The notes below the pieces were generated by a model that saw only the letters and a program-made list of their open reading frames with translations, searched no databases and was not told where the DNA came from. The translations under genes were made by a program, and so were the position numbers. 64,000 nt of DNA, from the NCBI RefSeq assembly GCF_963678635.1, contig NC_087063.1:33058599-33122598 (forward strand), written 5' to 3'. Below, one piece after another: positions 42,771-54,869 of the stretch. Source of the DNA: Symsagittifera roscoffensis (taxonomy: Eukaryota > Xenacoelomorpha > Acoela > Convolutidae). The number at the start of each line of letters is the position of its first letter. Position 1 is the first letter of the stretch.

Positions 42771-43588
42771 TATTTCAACTGGTAGCTCATCTGTTAGCAA
42801 TAATAGAGATTGAAGAAGCTGCTGACCACCTGTTAAAAAAAATTAATTTAAAACGCTATTATTTATGTAACTAGAATCCGCAAACAAAATGCGGATTCCG
42901 GTAACAATTTACGGATTCTGCTTACAAATTGTGGACTCCGCTTACAGTTGAGGATTTCGAACAGCTCATTTTTATTTGCAGGTTTTTTATTACTTGTTGC
43001 CTTTTTTTACAAACGGTTAGGGTTTCCGCAAATTTGCCTACTTTTGGAGCAATTTTGAGCGGTACAGTGTTTTAGCTATGTGTTTGCGGAATACAAAACA
43101 TCAAAGAAGATCATAGAAAAGTCGTGAAGTTGCTGATTCCGCGACAAATCTGATTTTGGCCTGTTGCCAAATCCGCTTAAAATTCACAAAATGCACAATT
43201 CGATTGGCGATTTAAACTGGCTCAAAAATCTTCCAGTTTGGTTTGGAAAAATCGAAATACGTTGCAAGACGCTAACTATACCATTTTATACACTGCATAG
43301 CATGTTGCGAATATTTTCAAATAAATTTTTTTTCTATTTTGTCCTCAATTTATCAATTTTGTTCATTTAATCGACCTTAATGGGTGTTCGGAACATTCAA
43401 GGTTGTGTTGAAGGTCCTTATTTTTCCCAACACAAGTCGCGCTATTAAAGTGCATCCTTTGCAGCCTGATATAAACGACGTGGAAGTAGCCGCACTCAAG
43501 CTGATCTTGCTATGTTGGTATGCTAATTGAAATGCATACAAGAGGTTCAAACCCGAAACCCGTTATCTAATGCTTATTTTTGGGTTGA

Positions 43589-43760
43589 GATGTACAAGAA
43601 GAAGGTTTGAAAGTAGCAGAACCCAAAGTGACTTGATTTTTACAGAATTAATCGAACCCTGAAAAAAGTACATGTATAATTCATTCTGTGTTCTGTTCAT
43701 TCTGTGCAAATTAAGTCACTTTGGATTCTGTCTTTTTTAAACCTTCTTTTTGTAATGCAC
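43589..43760. repeat. Foldback repeat, about 60-bp arms
   Basis: The left arm (about 43589-43650: ACAAGAAGAAGGTTTGAAAG, CAGAACCCAAAGTGACTTGA) is complementary to the right arm (about 43695-43760: TCAAGTCACTTTGG-like, TTTTTTAAACCTTCTTTTTG) with mismatches. The loop is about 45 bases. It could be a small MITE; the size also fits a long hairpin RNA precursor, but there is no direct evidence of transcription. Confidence 0.6.
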
Positions 43761-44156
43761 TTAGCCTATGACAAAATTTTATGGCTTATAAATTGAAATT
43801 AGTTAACCTGGCTATTTCAATGATTTACATTGGCTTCTTATTGAGGGGAGTACTGATTTCAATGTATTGAACAAACCCCGTACCGATAAAAAAATTTATT
43901 TCCGACCTGGAAAATTTTATATCTAATCCAATTTTTGATCAGAAATTCTTTGTGAAATGTTTAAATAAAGCAGGAACTTTCTTAAAAATTATTATTTCTC
44001 ATCTTGTTTCTGGTCAGAAATTAGCTAAATCTAGGCTATTTCTAGCTTAAAAAATGTCTCCGGCTGCGTCTCAAACTCCCGATCTACGACTTAATGGTCG
44101 AATGTTCCAAACGCTCGCCCACATCACCTATTATTGTAGGCTAGTTTTATCAACCT

Positions 44157-44198
44157 AATGCAAAGCAGCACTTGTCGTGACAAGTGTATTTTGCATTG
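44157..44198. repeat. Perfect short palindrome with outer stem
   Basis: CACTTGTCGTGACAAGTG (8-bp arms) at 44169-44186 is flanked by AATGCAAA on the left and TTTGCATT on the right, which also pair. It forms a compact two-stem hairpin in intergenic sequence. Confidence 0.6.
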
Positions 44199-44199
44199 T

Positions 44200-45162
44200 A
44201 TTGCTACGGTTGATGAGTATACTCGAAGCATGTTTATCTCGTTGCGGTTGAGCAGTGTATTGATTTCTGGTTATTTCTTTCAAAAAAATTGTTTATTTCT
44301 TAAGAAAGAAATAGATCATTTCTGTTAAGAAAATACAGAAAATTTAGCTAGGTAATCTATACAACGTTTCAATCTAGAAAAGCTGCCTTCACTGGGTACG
44401 GGGCTCAAAATAAGATAATTTATATTTAGCCACAGCATGCAAACTTAAATGTATTTCGGTTCAGCATTTTTACAGCTCTCCGTTTCTTTGAAAACGAACA
44501 ATAAAGTACTACACTCCTTTTTTAATCAAATTTTAAATTTTCAAAATAAGCGAAGAGTAATTAATCAGTGCGATGATTGTAAAACAATAATTGAATAAAA
44601 AATTTTCAATTAATTTATCAATTTTTCAATCAAAATAATTATAGTTTGGGTTTTCAGTCAAAATATTCAGTGCTTTGCCCAGATATACGAACAGTCTTAT
44701 TCGGAATTAGAAACGAAGAAACTTTGCTACAATAGATTAAGAAGATAGATTCGCATCAAATACACATCAGAAACAGAAAAATTAACAAAATAACATATAA
44801 AAAACGTTTTCCCAGTAAATCCTTTCAAACCCAAACTATACATCACAAAGCGACAAAAAATCATAAATTTTATTTACTAGCAAACTTTGTTCAACCTTGT
44901 ACATGTTTTCCCTGGTTTTTTGTCGTCATTTCTAACAAATCACAAAAAAATGTGAGCACTTAACTACTAAGTTGAGAAACCAGCATGCAGACCATTTTTT
45001 TCTGAATGAACAATATTTTTTCGTTAGTTTTCAATCAGAAGCATATACATGATAAGATTGATATGCACAAAAACAATTGTTAATTGTATAAATCTAGCAC
45101 ACGCGAAAAATGAAAACCAAGTAATGAATCAAATGATACTTGAATGATATTTTCTTGTTATC
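44200..45162. other. Upstream flank of the DUF1349 gene
   Basis: AT-rich. TATAAA at 45087-45092 stands about 75 bases before the start codon and may be the core promoter. A four-codon ORF (ATG at about 45110, stop TAA) lies between it and the main ATG and could act as an upstream ORF. No other gene is seen. Confidence 0.4.
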
Positions 45163-46827
45163 ATGAGGCGAGTGCAATTTGACCGGAGCGTACCGCCTCA
45201 ATCTAGTAGTCGTGCTGCAACTCACCAGCCAATCACAGCTTACCAGCCGAGCTGGGTTACGACTCATGACGGCGAACGAATTTCGTCAAAGTACGATTCA
45301 ATTCATACGAAATTACCTCAGTACGAACAACATAGAGAAGTCGACGGCTGGCAGTTTGACCTCAACCCTGCATATATTGACAACTATCCCCTACATTACG
45401 ACCCTTCGCAGCCATTTTTACAAACTCAGTATCGGCTAAATGAGCAACCAAGAACTTCGATTTTTAAGACCAACCAGCCAATTGTTTTGACAAGCCACGA
45501 CGAAATACCGACCCAAAAATACACTCCTCATGTAGTTGAAGAAATAAATGATGGTTCCAGTTGTACAGCAAACTTTCCTACTTTCTCCAATTTTGAGGAA
45601 CTGAATCTTGTAGGGAACGTTCAGCAGAGATTTCGAAGAATTGGAGAACCTTCCGAGAGATCAGAGAAGGATCAATCAAGATCAGTCAGATTCGATGAAG
45701 TTATAGCCGGACCTAAACCAATCAGTTATCTGAGCTCAACAGTTCCAGGAAACTCAAAACAACCTAAGCCAAGCCAGATGCCGATTAGATCATCGGCAAG
45801 AAGACCACGTGATCGATCGTTAAGAGAAAGTTTGGCAGGATATTCTGATCTCAGCTTTGCGTCTCAAAGGTCAAATGACGTGTCAACTTCAGCAGAAGAT
45901 ATAATCAGGACGGGACCAAGATGGCGTCGGGTTCAGGATAACCCGGTTGTCATACCCTATGACGACATCGAAAGTTACGAGAAAGAGTTTTTCATATTTT
46001 ATACCAAGTTCAAAGATCCAACTTTTCCGCATAACTTACCAAGGGGAATCCGATGGTACAATGTCCCTACAAATTGGGAAAGTGTGCATCAAGGTGGCTT
46101 ACGAGTTTATCCCAAAAGTGGTACCGACTTTTGGCAGCAGACTTATTTTGGAAACGACGAAAGCAAAGATTCTGGACACTTTTTATACTTACCATGCACA
46201 CATTCCAAAGTTCTTTTAGAAACTAGTTTGACTCTGACACCTCGCGACCAGAATGATCAAGCTGGGGTTATGATTCGGTACGATAGGCGAAATTGGATCC
46301 GAGCTGGACTTGAATTTATAGATGGTTGCTACCAACTAACTTGTGTGTGTACTATAAACGGCTTCAGCGATTGGTCAATTCAGGAACACAAAGGCGGCAG
46401 GTCAATTGAATTCAAACTCTACGTTCTAGACGATGATGTCATAATTGAACATAGAAGTCCTCACTCTGAAAATAACCGCATATGGAAAATTCTGAGAGTT
46501 GCCCATTTGGACACCAAAAATATTCTACCCAAAGCCAGTCAACCAGAATATGAAAGGACAGAAACCGGGCAGAGAATTCACCGAATGGTCGGACTTTACA
46601 CGTGCAGACCTTCGAACTCAGCTTCTGACGCAATAAGTTACGTAACTTATTATTTCATGAGTGTAAGACACTGTGAACAGTACGAAAGAAATGAGCAAGA
46701 GGAGCCTCTTCAAATTCCAGACGATACCTACGGAAACTTCCGCAAAATTGCAGGACCATTTATAGCAGACGAAGATTATTTTATTGAGCCTGATCAGCCC
46801 AAGATAAAAACTTTTGAGATTTACTGA
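45163..46827 (+). CDS. DUF1349 / concanavalin-like lectin-fold protein, intronless
   Basis: A 554-residue ORF with an in-frame TGA 24 bases upstream of its ATG, so the start is well fixed. Residues 1-270 are low complexity, rich in S, R, P and Q, with no signal peptide or membrane segment; the paired phrases RVQFDRS (near 3) and SVRFDEV (near 173) may be short linear motifs. Residues about 295-500 match the DUF1349 (COG3506) pattern: IRWYNVP, then FWQQTYFG, then QAGVMIRYDRRNWIRAGLEF, ending with GLYTCRPS near 480. The family has a beta-sandwich fold and is known mainly from bacteria and fungi, with no settled biochemical role ('regulation of enolase protein 1' in yeast). Cytosolic location is inferred from the lack of a signal. 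Whether it is a retrocopy or an ancient intronless gene cannot be told from this window. Confidence 0.85.
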   Translation: MRRVQFDRSVPPQSSSRAATHQPITAYQPSWVTTHDGERISSKYDSIHTKLPQYEQHREVDGWQFDLNPAYIDNYPLHYDPSQPFLQTQYRLNEQPRTSIFKTNQPIVLTSHDEIPTQKYTPHVVEEINDGSSCTANFPTFSNFEELNLVGNVQQRFRRIGEPSERSEKDQSRSVRFDEVIAGPKPISYLSSTVPGNSKQPKPSQMPIRSSARRPRDRSLRESLAGYSDLSFASQRSNDVSTSAEDIIRTGPRWRRVQDNPVVIPYDDIESYEKEFFIFYTKFKDPTFPHNLPRGIRWYNVPTNWESVHQGGLRVYPKSGTDFWQQTYFGNDESKDSGHFLYLPCTHSKVLLETSLTLTPRDQNDQAGVMIRYDRRNWIRAGLEFIDGCYQLTCVCTINGFSDWSIQEHKGGRSIEFKLYVLDDDVIIEHRSPHSENNRIWKILRVAHLDTKNILPKASQPEYERTETGQRIHRMVGLYTCRPSNSASDAISYVTYYFMSVRHCEQYERNEQEEPLQIPDDTYGNFRKIAGPFIADEDYFIEPDQPKIKTFEIY

Positions 46828-48150
46828 TGCTAAAACAGTTTGATAGACATAATTAGTAAGAATCGATTTTTTCTGCTTCCTAGTTTCCAGCTGACGGTTC
46901 CTGTTGCTATAATGAATTTCAGCTTTATAAAAAAAGTACATAAACTGATGGGAAAATTTTCAAAATCAACAATCGACGTGCAAATTAAACGAAAATGAGT
47001 TTTTTTGTTATTTTTTCAGGGATAGTCTTGAAATTACTGTTCTGTTCAAATGAAAATTTCGCAAGAAGTTTTGCGGTGGTTTTAGGGATTCAGAGCCATT
47101 GAAATTTAAACTTAGCACCACTTTTGAAACAAATATCGAAATAAAGATACTTTTCCAGGAAAAACAATTAATCAACGGTATTACAACTTTTTTCAAAAAA
47201 AATCTGTACCAAATTTTTGAAAGAATTCACACTATTGCAAAATCAATTTTATGTTCAAAAATATTTTCTCAACCAAAAAGATATACGCAAAATGTTAAAT
47301 TTTTGTCTATAACGTAGCCCAGACTCATTTTGTTACGCCAAAAAAAAAACACAATCGTTTTGTGTAGAGCCAAAAAATGTCGATGGTTTAAATCTATCGA
47401 AAACAGCCAATTTTTTTTAAAAAAGTATTTCAAGGTTAAAGTTTTCTAGCCATATAAAAATCTATATTCTTAAATTTTAATTCTGGGTGAAATGCATTAT
47501 TCTAACTTGAATAACAAATCTCCAGATGCAATTTTTCTGTCAGGTTCTTGTCATTTGTGGATTTTTTTAAATGTAAAATCTTTGGTTATTGGATTCGTCA
47601 TGTTGGCATCCATTTATAAACTTTAGTTATAATCAAAGCCCTATGCTCCAGAACTGATTCTAGCAAAAATTCCTTAAAAACCAGCCCTGGAATCTTTGAC
47701 CGATCCAAGAAGTAAATTCGATTTTTTTTGAAAACGTTTGCCCTAAACGAAGATTTTTTGATGAGTTTCTGGTTGGTTTACTGTATGGAATCTTCTCTGT
47801 AGGCTTTCAATTTCTGGCAGGAAATCTAAGGTATTCCCCCGCTATGTAACCCGAGATTTTTAATGATTGCTTTTTGTTCATGGACAAGTTGCTGTTTTCC
47901 TCGCTCGCACATGACAAAGTTCGAAGGCATGTTGGTATGATTTGCAGGAGATGTATCGAAAACAAGAATAAACCGGAAACAATTGTTCGAGATGCTAATA
48001 GTGTTCGCTTACCTTTATGTTCACTTCTAATTCATTTTAATTCGATATTTGTTTTAAAAAGGGTGCTAAAAATAAATTTCGTTGACTCGTTGGATTAGAA
48101 CCCCCAAAACCACCGCAAAACATCTTGCGCAGTTCGCACTGTTTATCCAA
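46828..48150. other. Unassigned intergenic sequence
   Basis: AT-rich, with ORFs up to 74 codons without motifs. AATAAA near 47139 may serve the DUF1349 gene. Confidence 0.4.
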
Positions 48151-48157
48151 TACCCCC

Positions 48158-48163
48158 TTTATT
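48158..48163 (-). terminator. Candidate polyadenylation signal of the sulfotransferase
   Basis: TTTATT on the plus strand, AATAAA on the minus strand, lies 131 bases after the sulfotransferase stop codon. Confidence 0.45.
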
Positions 48164-48293
48164 ATATGTGATGTTAACGGTCGTTTTCTAAAAAAATTAC
48201 ACTTGGCGCAAATTGTCGCCTTTCGAAATTGTTACGAATTGTCGTCTGTGACAAATTATCCTCTGACGCATAAGTGAATTGTACATAAGCATA

Positions 48294-48910
48294 TCATTTA
48301 GGAGATAGTTTAGATAGCACCTTATATGGGTTGTAGCCGAAAGCAAGATAATCCAATCTGTACTTCCAGATAAACTTCTTCATCAATTTAGGATCCAACT
48401 CCCGATATATGTCTTGCATTGATTTGTTCGTGGTGTTGTTCAAGCTAACCTTCGAATGATCTTCTCTTGGATCGAAAGGTATATTCAAATGTAATTTAGT
48501 TTTGTGATTGATTATTGCATCTATATCTGATATCATAGTCTCGGTTCTTCCCAGATAATCGACGTTGAGATAACACGGGTCGCATACTCTTTGCTGAAGT
48601 TTGAAATGTTCATCTTGGACGTTATGTTTCACCAAGTGATCAAAGTATTCACTTATGGTCCAGTTTTTACCCTTGAGAAGATTTTTTCCCTTAACTTTGT
48701 TGTAATATGCCGAAACAGCTCGTTCAAATGGATCTCTGACGAACATAAAGCCAAACCAGAACTTAGATGCCTGCTGATGCGTTTTGAAAAACTTCTGTTG
48801 AGAATCTTTGGGGACCTTGTGGTCAAACACTGGATGTTTTATCTTAGGGTCATAGGGACAATCTGGGCCATGAAAGTATGGCCAAAAGAAAACTCCACGA
48901 GTTGATGAGC
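48294..48910 (-). CDS. Carbohydrate sulfotransferase (HNK-1/chondroitin 4-O type), last exon
   Basis: The product would be a Golgi type II enzyme transferring sulfate from PAPS to a glycan. The exon starts after a minus-strand TTTAG acceptor (complement of 48911-48912) with a split codon, and runs to the stop at 48294, about 205 residues. It contains FVRDPFERAVSAYYNKV, the 3'-phosphate-binding motif of sulfotransferase family 2. DEHFKLQQRVCDPCYLNVDY with GRTET follows, as in CHST8-14 proteins. The C-terminus, with a YRLDYLAFGYN block, is normal for the family. The N-terminal anchor and the 5'-phosphosulfate-binding motif must come from upstream exons. A minus-strand ORF does extend 5' to 49043, but its extra 45 residues do not look like the family and I treat them as intron. 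Confidence 0.8.
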
Positions 48911-50183
48911 CTAAACATAGAGCATAAACATACTCATAAAATATTAAGAGCAAGCTTGAACAGTCCTGAGATGAACTGCCTGATATAGGACCACGTTTTA
49001 AACGCAGTTTTATGAAACATCTCGTATAAGCTTCAATATGCAATTCTAAGCAATAGAGTATTTTTTATTTTTTTTTTGCATCATTCTAGTGGTTTTTTGT
49101 TGCCTTTTGGGTTGAAGTGGTCGCTTGATCGAAAGGGTCGACAACTGTCCTCACTCGCCTTCAAGGCTCCAGTCATGTCCGTCGTCAACAATGCTTAAAT
49201 TTGATCTACCACGGGAGTCTTAAAATAGTTCAAAAAGCTCTTATGAAATTATTTTTGTGTTAAGGTTCTTTATTCCAGGTCAAACGAAAGTTAAAGAATC
49301 CCTCGTTTTGAGATTTTTATTGATAGCAGTTTTTTTGCTGAAAATGTAATTTTGCAGAAAAAAATTAAAGTATGGTCAATAATCAATGAAATCTTTTCTG
49401 AAAACTACATAGAAAGTAAAAAGCAGCCGGTCAGATCCTGGGTTATTTTTTGTGTAAAAATTTTTGCTCAGCGGCTTTTCTTAATTGATTAAGCTGTGCT
49501 ATAATTTTTTGTGAGACTGTCTGAACAAATTTCCCACCATAAAAATTTATGCTGGTTCAGCTAAAACTGCAATCCTTTGATTTCTTTAAAATAACAGCTG
49601 CCTCGTTTTTGCACAGTCCTCGCGTCAGATGGACGACAGATAGGGTAGAGAAGATTAACCACTACTTAGCTTTTGCTACAGCCAAAAAGTTTCTAATTGC
49701 ACCTTCGTAAGCTCCCAGCTTTTTTGAAACTTTCTTTTTTGCCTCCGCTTGTAGCGGGCTTGTTTGATGTGATGCAAAAAAAAAGAAAATTTTTTTTGAC
49801 CTATTATACTTTTGTGAATTATTTGGTGTAACGAGTTGCATAACTGGGCTTAATAGAACTGCCAAATATGTTTGTCATGAATTAAATGGTCGGAATTTAT
49901 CATAACCATTGGACACTGTAAACAAAATTTACTAATACATTGCAGGTGGGTAAAAAGGGGCATTTTTTTCGATCACATATTCATTTGCGACCACTACAAC
50001 CAGTACAAAACAAGTTTTTTATATATTCAGTTATATGCTTGAAAACTTCAACTGCTAAATACTTAGAACTAACCGCTCATTATCCATGACTAAAACTTAC
50101 GATAGTTTGTTAAATTGAAACTGTCTATAGTTTCAGCCAGAGAAGAAAAAATTTAAGTTAGAAAGCAGTTTCTCTTCCTTTAC
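48911..50183. other. Probable sulfotransferase intron
   Basis: I looked on the minus strand for the PK-x-x-C/S-x-W type 5' PAPS-binding motif and did not find it. ORFs such as 49662-49865 (minus) have no motif. Confidence 0.3.
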
Positions 50184-50349
50184 CTCTAACCTCGCAAGAA
50201 GACCAGTATGTGCTAAATCTATTGAGACTAGGAAACATAAGGAGTAAAACTAGGAGTAAGATTAAGACCGGTATTAGACTAAGAAGTTGCACGAATCTAT
50301 CCGGCCGAAAGTAAGATAGCGTGCCAAACAGACCGTTTACCCTATCCAA
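50184..50349 (-). CDS. Possible signal-anchor first exon of the sulfotransferase
   Basis: The minus-strand ORF from ATG at 50349 begins MDRVNGLFGTLSYFRPDRF, then has a long hydrophobic run (VQLLSLIPVLILLLVLLLMF), the layout of a type II Golgi enzyme: short basic cytoplasmic end, then a single membrane anchor. A GTAAAG donor (complement of 50178-50183) could end the exon after residue 55. It lies upstream of the sulfotransferase exon on the same strand, 1.3 kb away. No link is proven and the middle exon is missing. Confidence 0.35.
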
Positions 50350-50399
50350 AATCAGTATATATCCTATACTAACTTAGATTTAGAAAAACCAGACATCAG

Positions 50400-51890
50400 A
50401 TTAGAAAAATTAGATAAGAGAAAAAATCAACAAAATGTTCAACCGAATCAAAATAAGAAATAGCTTACTTCCACGTCTCAGTAAGTCTAATCAAATCAAG
50501 TCAGCACAGAGACAACAAACCAAATATCTGCATCGCAAAACGAAAACAGACTACGACGATTATTCAGTTTCAAACTAGTTATGCAGTAATTTTTCATTTA
50601 TTATTATATCGAATGCAATAAATAGAACCGTGAAATTGATTTTATAAGTCGTAAAAGTTTAATATTTCAAGAAAATGATAAGATACATAAACATCCAGTC
50701 GACAAACAAATTCATATCTACGTCAAAGTTTCAATTATGCAGTAACTTTATAAAAAATCTTTTAACTTTAAAATTTAATCAATCAAAAATAGAAAATGTA
50801 AAAAATAGTTAGTAAAAAGAATGTCCAAACAATTAACTTGCAAATTAACTTGCAAATTAAAATTGCAAAACACGAAAACAAGATAATCATAATTTTTTTT
50901 GAATGTTCATCCATTTTTGAAATAATAAACAATTTTAATCTCTTTCTATCCAGGTTTATCATTGCTTAACTAAAACTTTTATTTTGTTAATTTAAATCAA
51001 ATCATCAAGGCTTCTCTTGAATCTTTAAACTTTAACCTTAAAACTAAATCCTAAACTCTTATTCATAAAGTGTCTAATCACCTCAAGCGTCGATTCATTT
51101 TCCAACTCTTAAAAACAACCCAAGATTAATTGAAATTGTTACTAAAACTTAACCATTCAAATAAAGCTAAACAGTCAAGAAATTTGGCAGTTCATTCTTC
51201 CCTGCAACCGCACCTCCTAATTGACGCAGGCCTAAATTAAATCTTACAATAAGTAGGAACTAAAATAGTATCTAACTGTTTACTTGTGTTGTAATTATAC
51301 ATTATTCTTGTGAATTGATTAACTATTCTCCAACCGTCGATCTCATACCGATCAATTAAGACTATGTTGAATTAGATGTAAAGAACGCCAGATTTGTTTG
51401 AGAGCAGTAAAAAAAATTTCTTTTGAATCGAGATATTCTCTGCTCAACCCGTCTTTCCACGACAAAACAACCCAAGGATTAGGATAACCTCACAGAAAGC
51501 GTAAGCACCAACAATTCAGGAAACAGAAACTGACACCTAGATTTGCCTCAAGCATTCTAACCCTTATGTCAAAAGATAATATAGTAAAAAAGAAACACTA
51601 ATTCTTCATAATTGTCTGATCAAGGATTCTAGATACGATCTCGTCATTACTCTGCAGAAAAAAAAAAGGATTTAACAAATCAAAAATAAACAAAAAAGGA
51701 GGCTATAATCTTTAAACATAAACATAAAGTAAAAACTCGTTTTTTTCCAGAACACGCAACACTGCGTCTTAATCCGATCTGACATTTATACAAAAACTTG
51801 AAAACCTTAGAGAAATTTTACTCTTTTCTTAAATCAGAAGCTGTAAAATTATCTTTTATAAAAGAAAAACATGGAATGAAAAACACTTTG
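50400..51890 (+). other. Presumed 5' LTR/leader of the large retroelement
   Basis: Non-coding, A-rich, with AATAAA at about 50619 and short direct repeats (TTATGCAGTAA at about 50579 and 50736). I could not define LTR borders or a primer-binding site, so this label is inference from its place before the gag-like part. Confidence 0.3.
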
Positions 51891-51891
51891 A

Positions 51892-54470
51892 ATGTGTCAA
51901 CCAATAAGACACATTGAAAACTACATTTTAATTGTCATACCTCAAAAAAAAATTCATTACGACAAAAGTTTTGACGATGACTTCATTCTTCCATTTGTCA
52001 TTAATCCCATTAGCGACCCGTCACGAGGACAAGTACAGTTTTGCTGCAACCTGATTATAAAACAATTTCAAAAAAGAAATAGCCCATTCCAACTGGAATC
52101 CCCGGAAATTACAATGAAAAGACAACTACTAGATCACTTTTTAACAATCTTTTTATCATAACCTCATAAAATGGCATATTCACTATTAAAATTTTACCGC
52201 CAGACTCAAAAGTTTAAGCACCACAACACCGAACAAAAACTGATGATATAGAGCTTATTTTTAAGAAGTTTTTGCAGAGTGTATCAAAAACATTCAACAT
52301 CAAAATTCAAAAAAACTAAATTCAATATTCACAATTGCTGTTTTTTTAAATTATCTACAATTACATTCCAAATTTACACACCGATGAAACATTCTATCTA
52401 CCCCCATTAGAAACATCCCGCCATTCAGCAGTTAGGACAGAAATAAATCCCTTTGCACAATCCTTAGACTCAATCCGCGACATACTTACCGACTCAGTAA
52501 TTCCACAAATGAAAAAAAAAGATTTACAAAGAATATTAGCATGGTTCTTAATAGATTATTTTCAACACAATCTAGACCTAGTTGCACAGCCTCGAATAAG
52601 TTTTTGCGCACACTATGACGAAGACCAAACTTTAGCAGATGAAACAGATTACAAATGGGGCCCAGAATCGTATTTTGATTTGTTTTTCAGTTCACCAATT
52701 ACTATTTCCAGTTCAGCGATCCAAACTATCTCAGTACATAACAAATACCTAAGACTACGTCCATTAACAACAGACACCACGCTTTTAAACTATACGACAC
52801 TTTTTCATGATAAATTACTAAGTAGCAGTTAAATTTAACGTATATGGTTACACAAGAAAACCTAAAAAGAACTAAAACATTAAATCTTCAAGATTTTTAA
52901 ACACTATCACATTTTTTTAATGAAGAAATCATTCAAACAATACCTGCAACAACACAGCAAACAATATCACCAATACATCACGATGCCACATATTGAGAAT
53001 AATTCTCCACTTCCACAAACAACATTGCAATCAATATTTCAACCAACAGTTTTTCCTAAAACTTCCCACATGGATTCCCAAACGTGCAGCAGACCAGTAA
53101 CTAAAAAACAACCTTTCAAAAAAACAAAATACACAAGTGAGAACAATTTTGCAAACATTAATAATGATTTTTTGTGCAAAATACAATTTTTTAAATCCCA
53201 AAAGCACGAACGCTTATAACAACACAGACCCAGTGTCAAGAACATAATTACGATTAGCTAAGACCTAAAAACTCAACAGCCCAATCCGCATGTTTCCATC
53301 AAGACCATTACAAACACAACAAAATTATCCTCCAAGACAAAATTTTGCACAGCAAGATCATAATCTACAGTTACAGTATACAAAAAAAACTCAAGAAGAC
53401 CAACCCGAATCATTGAGAATTGAAATTCTTTTACCGAATTTGTTACAACAACATGAAAATAGTCGACATCAACTCACAAACTTAACACAATTACCTAACA
53501 CAGTAGAAACACTTCAGATGACGTTGAATTCATACCTCATGGGTGGATCATCTATAACATCAAACAAAAACCACTAATTGCTTTTACAGGAACAGACCAT
53601 GAACACTCAGTTGAAGACTATTCAATTGCTGTCTCAGCCAACTTAATAGTAAATATAGGCCCACAACCTAAAACACACCACTTCATCAAAAACGCATTCA
53701 TTGACGTACAGCACTGATACAACCCACACTCGACGGCGCAGCCCACACTGACAGAAATTAACTGCAAAAATCAATCATTTTTTCAATTTATACAAAAAGA
53801 ACCCAAATTTCAATAGAAATTCCATCCGAAAAAGTGTATAATTGTTGTCTCAGATAACGACACAGTATTGGCTATTGCATACAAAAGCAACAAGATAAAC
53901 CAAACAGACCACCAAAGCATAAAAAACGAAATAAACCTTTCTACCAATACATGAAAGATCAAACTCTACCCTTAAAAAGTTTTCAAATGAACAATAGCTC
54001 AGGAAAACTACTTCATCCAGCTACACAGCAGATCACAATCACTATACGTCAACAACTCTGGAGGAACATCTCCAGATCAAAAAATTTCTCACAATTATTC
54101 ACAAAACAAGTGTAGCACATCAAATAGTCACAATAGCGAGAACAAAAACAGGGTCCATTTCTGAAAGTAGTAACTACTCTAATTATTATTGAAGCCGTTC
54201 GCATTCCAACAACCGTAATCAATTGTACTCAAATAATCGTTCTAAGCATCCTCCAAACAACGGCAAAAGGAATTACCAAAATAATAGATCTAGTAAACTC
54301 TCAAATAACTATTCGAATAACAGAAATTATAATAACGAATCTCGAAAAAATAATAAAATTACAGCAATAGAAACAAAAGCTACCAAAATACACCCCGTAA
54401 GTTTTCACGGTCACCACATCATAACAACTCACAACATAATATTCAAACAGGCAAAACCAAAGTTCTAGAA
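51892..54470 (+). pseudogene. gag-like region of the large retroelement
   Basis: Open stretches at 51892-52161, 52509-52832, 52920-53219, 53290-53577 and 54223-54468 are rich in Q, N, P and S. About 53583-53700 reads AFTGTDHEHSVEDYSIA, similar to capsid segments of Ty3-like gag. The last stretch is Asn/Arg-rich (SNNRSK, NNYSNNRNYNNESR) without a zinc knuckle, which may replace the usual nucleocapsid. Stops and shifts separate all parts. Confidence 0.5.
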
Positions 54471-54869
54471 GTAGTACACCAAAATCTCAACATCAAATTA
54501 TTCAGGTACAAGCTACAATTGAAAAAACTCCAGACGCACCATGAATAGAAATTACCAAAACTTCAGAAATGCAATTAAATCGTTTTTATTGTGAAAGCAC
54601 GGACGAGGAAAGAAAAATGAAAACACAATAGATTTTATTAATTAAAAACAGATTACGAATAAGAAACCCCAGTGCATTTTGCTGACTATCAGAACAAATA
54701 TCTCGACAATACAATAACGAAGACCAGCATAGACCAAACAACCGACGAAATGCTCCACATATTGTAAAAAGTCATGCCAATACAAATGATAGATACCAAA
54801 ACTCAATATTAAAAACATCTCCGCCTTGAGAAAAAGTTTGGACAATTTCACTTCTTTTATCTAGCCCAA

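Noticed and set aside
44820..45162. An additional 5' exon for the DUF1349 gene
   Set aside because: An in-frame TGA lies shortly before the ATG and no splice acceptor is needed to explain the open frame.
48911..49043. Extension of the sulfotransferase frame to the Met at 49043
   Set aside because: The extra residues do not resemble the family, and a TTTAG acceptor sits exactly where similarity begins.
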